A program made the translations under genes and the position numbers. A stretch of DNA of 64,000 bases from NCBI RefSeq assembly GCF_026222555.1, contig NZ_CP098511.1, positions 3,825,501-3,889,500 of the forward strand, given 5' to 3'. This document shows, one piece after another, positions 63,635 through 64,000 of this stretch. This DNA comes from Aquimarina sp. ERC-38 (GTDB lineage Bacteria; Bacteroidota; Bacteroidia; Flavobacteriales; Flavobacteriaceae). Within the stretch, counting starts at the first letter, position 1; each line of letters begins with the position of its first letter. The notes beneath the pieces were generated by a model. It ran no database searches. It saw only the letters and a list, made by a program, of their open reading frames with translations, and had not been told where the DNA came from.

Positions 63635-64000
63635 ATGATTTCTTTTTCAAAATATAGAATAATAGCATTATTGACTGTTTTATTGTTTGGCTTTTATGCT
63701 TGTAGCGATGATGATGATAACAATACAAATAGAGCTAATACGGATTTTACCCTGGCTGCCCTGGCTGCTGATGACCCTGAACTGACAGATCTGGTTGCTG
63801 CTCTGCAAGCTACAGAGCTGGTTGACCTACTTAACGGAACTACAAGTTATACACTACTGGCACCAACTAATGCTGCTTTTGACACATTTTTTACTAATAA
63901 TGATATCTATAATCAAATTAGTGACGTACCGGTAGCACTTCTAACCCAAATTATCCTGTATCACGTAATTGATGGGAATTTACTTGCCGAACAATTTACG
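63635..64000 (+). CDS. Fasciclin-domain lipoprotein, 5' part only
   Basis: A lipoprotein running off the right edge after 122 residues. The signal MISFSKYRIIALLTVLLFGF ends at Cys23 (YACSDDDDNNT, an acidic surface-export tract). A fasciclin domain follows: LAALAADDPELTDLVAALQA, then SYTLLAPTNAAFDTFF, the FAS1 H1 box, and LLTQIILYHVIDGNL, the H2 box. Fasciclin domains mediate adhesion. The rest is outside the window. Confidence 0.9.
   Translation, partial: MISFSKYRIIALLTVLLFGFYACSDDDDNNTNRANTDFTLAALAADDPELTDLVAALQATELVDLLNGTTSYTLLAPTNAAFDTFFTNNDIYNQISDVPVALLTQIILYHVIDGNLLAEQFT

Overview
This 64 kb window is chromosomal DNA from a member of the Bacteroidota, most likely a marine Flavobacteriaceae; the genus cannot be fixed from the sequence. 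The evidence is AT-rich intergenic DNA, several TAnnTTTG -7 promoter boxes, type IX secretion sorting domains (types A and B) with a PorP/SprF partner, a SusC/SusD pair, a long NusB, an OstA-like protein, a DUF349 protein and a bacillithiol-transferase-like protein. No rRNA, tRNA, CRISPR array, phage or complete insertion sequence was recognised. Both ends cut genes: guaB on the left (minus strand) and a fasciclin lipoprotein on the right (plus strand).

Layout. 1-9 kb: guaB, a solitary LOV-like PAS protein, then a leftward four-gene envelope/iron-type operon (DUF4856 lipoprotein, imelysin-like lipoprotein, a vitamin K-dependent gamma-carboxylase homologue, TonB-dependent receptor) behind a good Bacteroidota promoter. 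8.6-10.7 kb: haem-binding-domain protein, HMG-CoA lyase and a LysE-type exporter. 11-14 kb: a type B sorting-domain protein with its PorP/SprF partner, and a secreted CE1-type esterase. 14.6-22.4 kb: housekeeping (pyrD, pepT, yajC, a DUF1573 lipoprotein, nusB, leucine dehydrogenase, an ABC exporter, a PUR-alpha-like protein). 22.5-30.7 kb: M14 peptidase, SIMPL, peroxiredoxin-like, YfiT-like, two hypothetical envelope proteins and a cyclophilin-FKBP fusion. 31-42 kb: hybrid histidine kinase, tRNA/rRNA methyltransferase, M48 peptidase, then a rightward relA/spoT-fur-purA-ostA series. 42.8-52.6 kb: class III aminotransferase, TPR protein, a DUF559 nuclease-like gene embedded in repeats, two tandem DUF368 (PopT-type) transporters, aroE, a DUF349 protein and a zinc-ribbon methyltransferase. 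52.7-64 kb: SusD/SusC, mazG, a nitronate monooxygenase family protein, a secreted subtilisin, mnmA, a MORN-repeat protein and the fasciclin fragment.

Most coding content is ordinary core genome. The unusual material is (i) the gamma-carboxylase homologue, which keeps the family's key His and Lys at family spacing and also its C-terminal region; (ii) a DUF559 gene bracketed by two direct copies of a composite repeat, one of which supplies the end of the gene; (iii) two near-identical ~160 bp hairpin elements 25 kb apart in opposite orientation; (iv) a ~214 bp element with 25 bp terminal inverted repeats and an 8 bp direct repeat at its ends; and (v) two genes whose conserved N-termini can only be included by using ATT or CTG starts.
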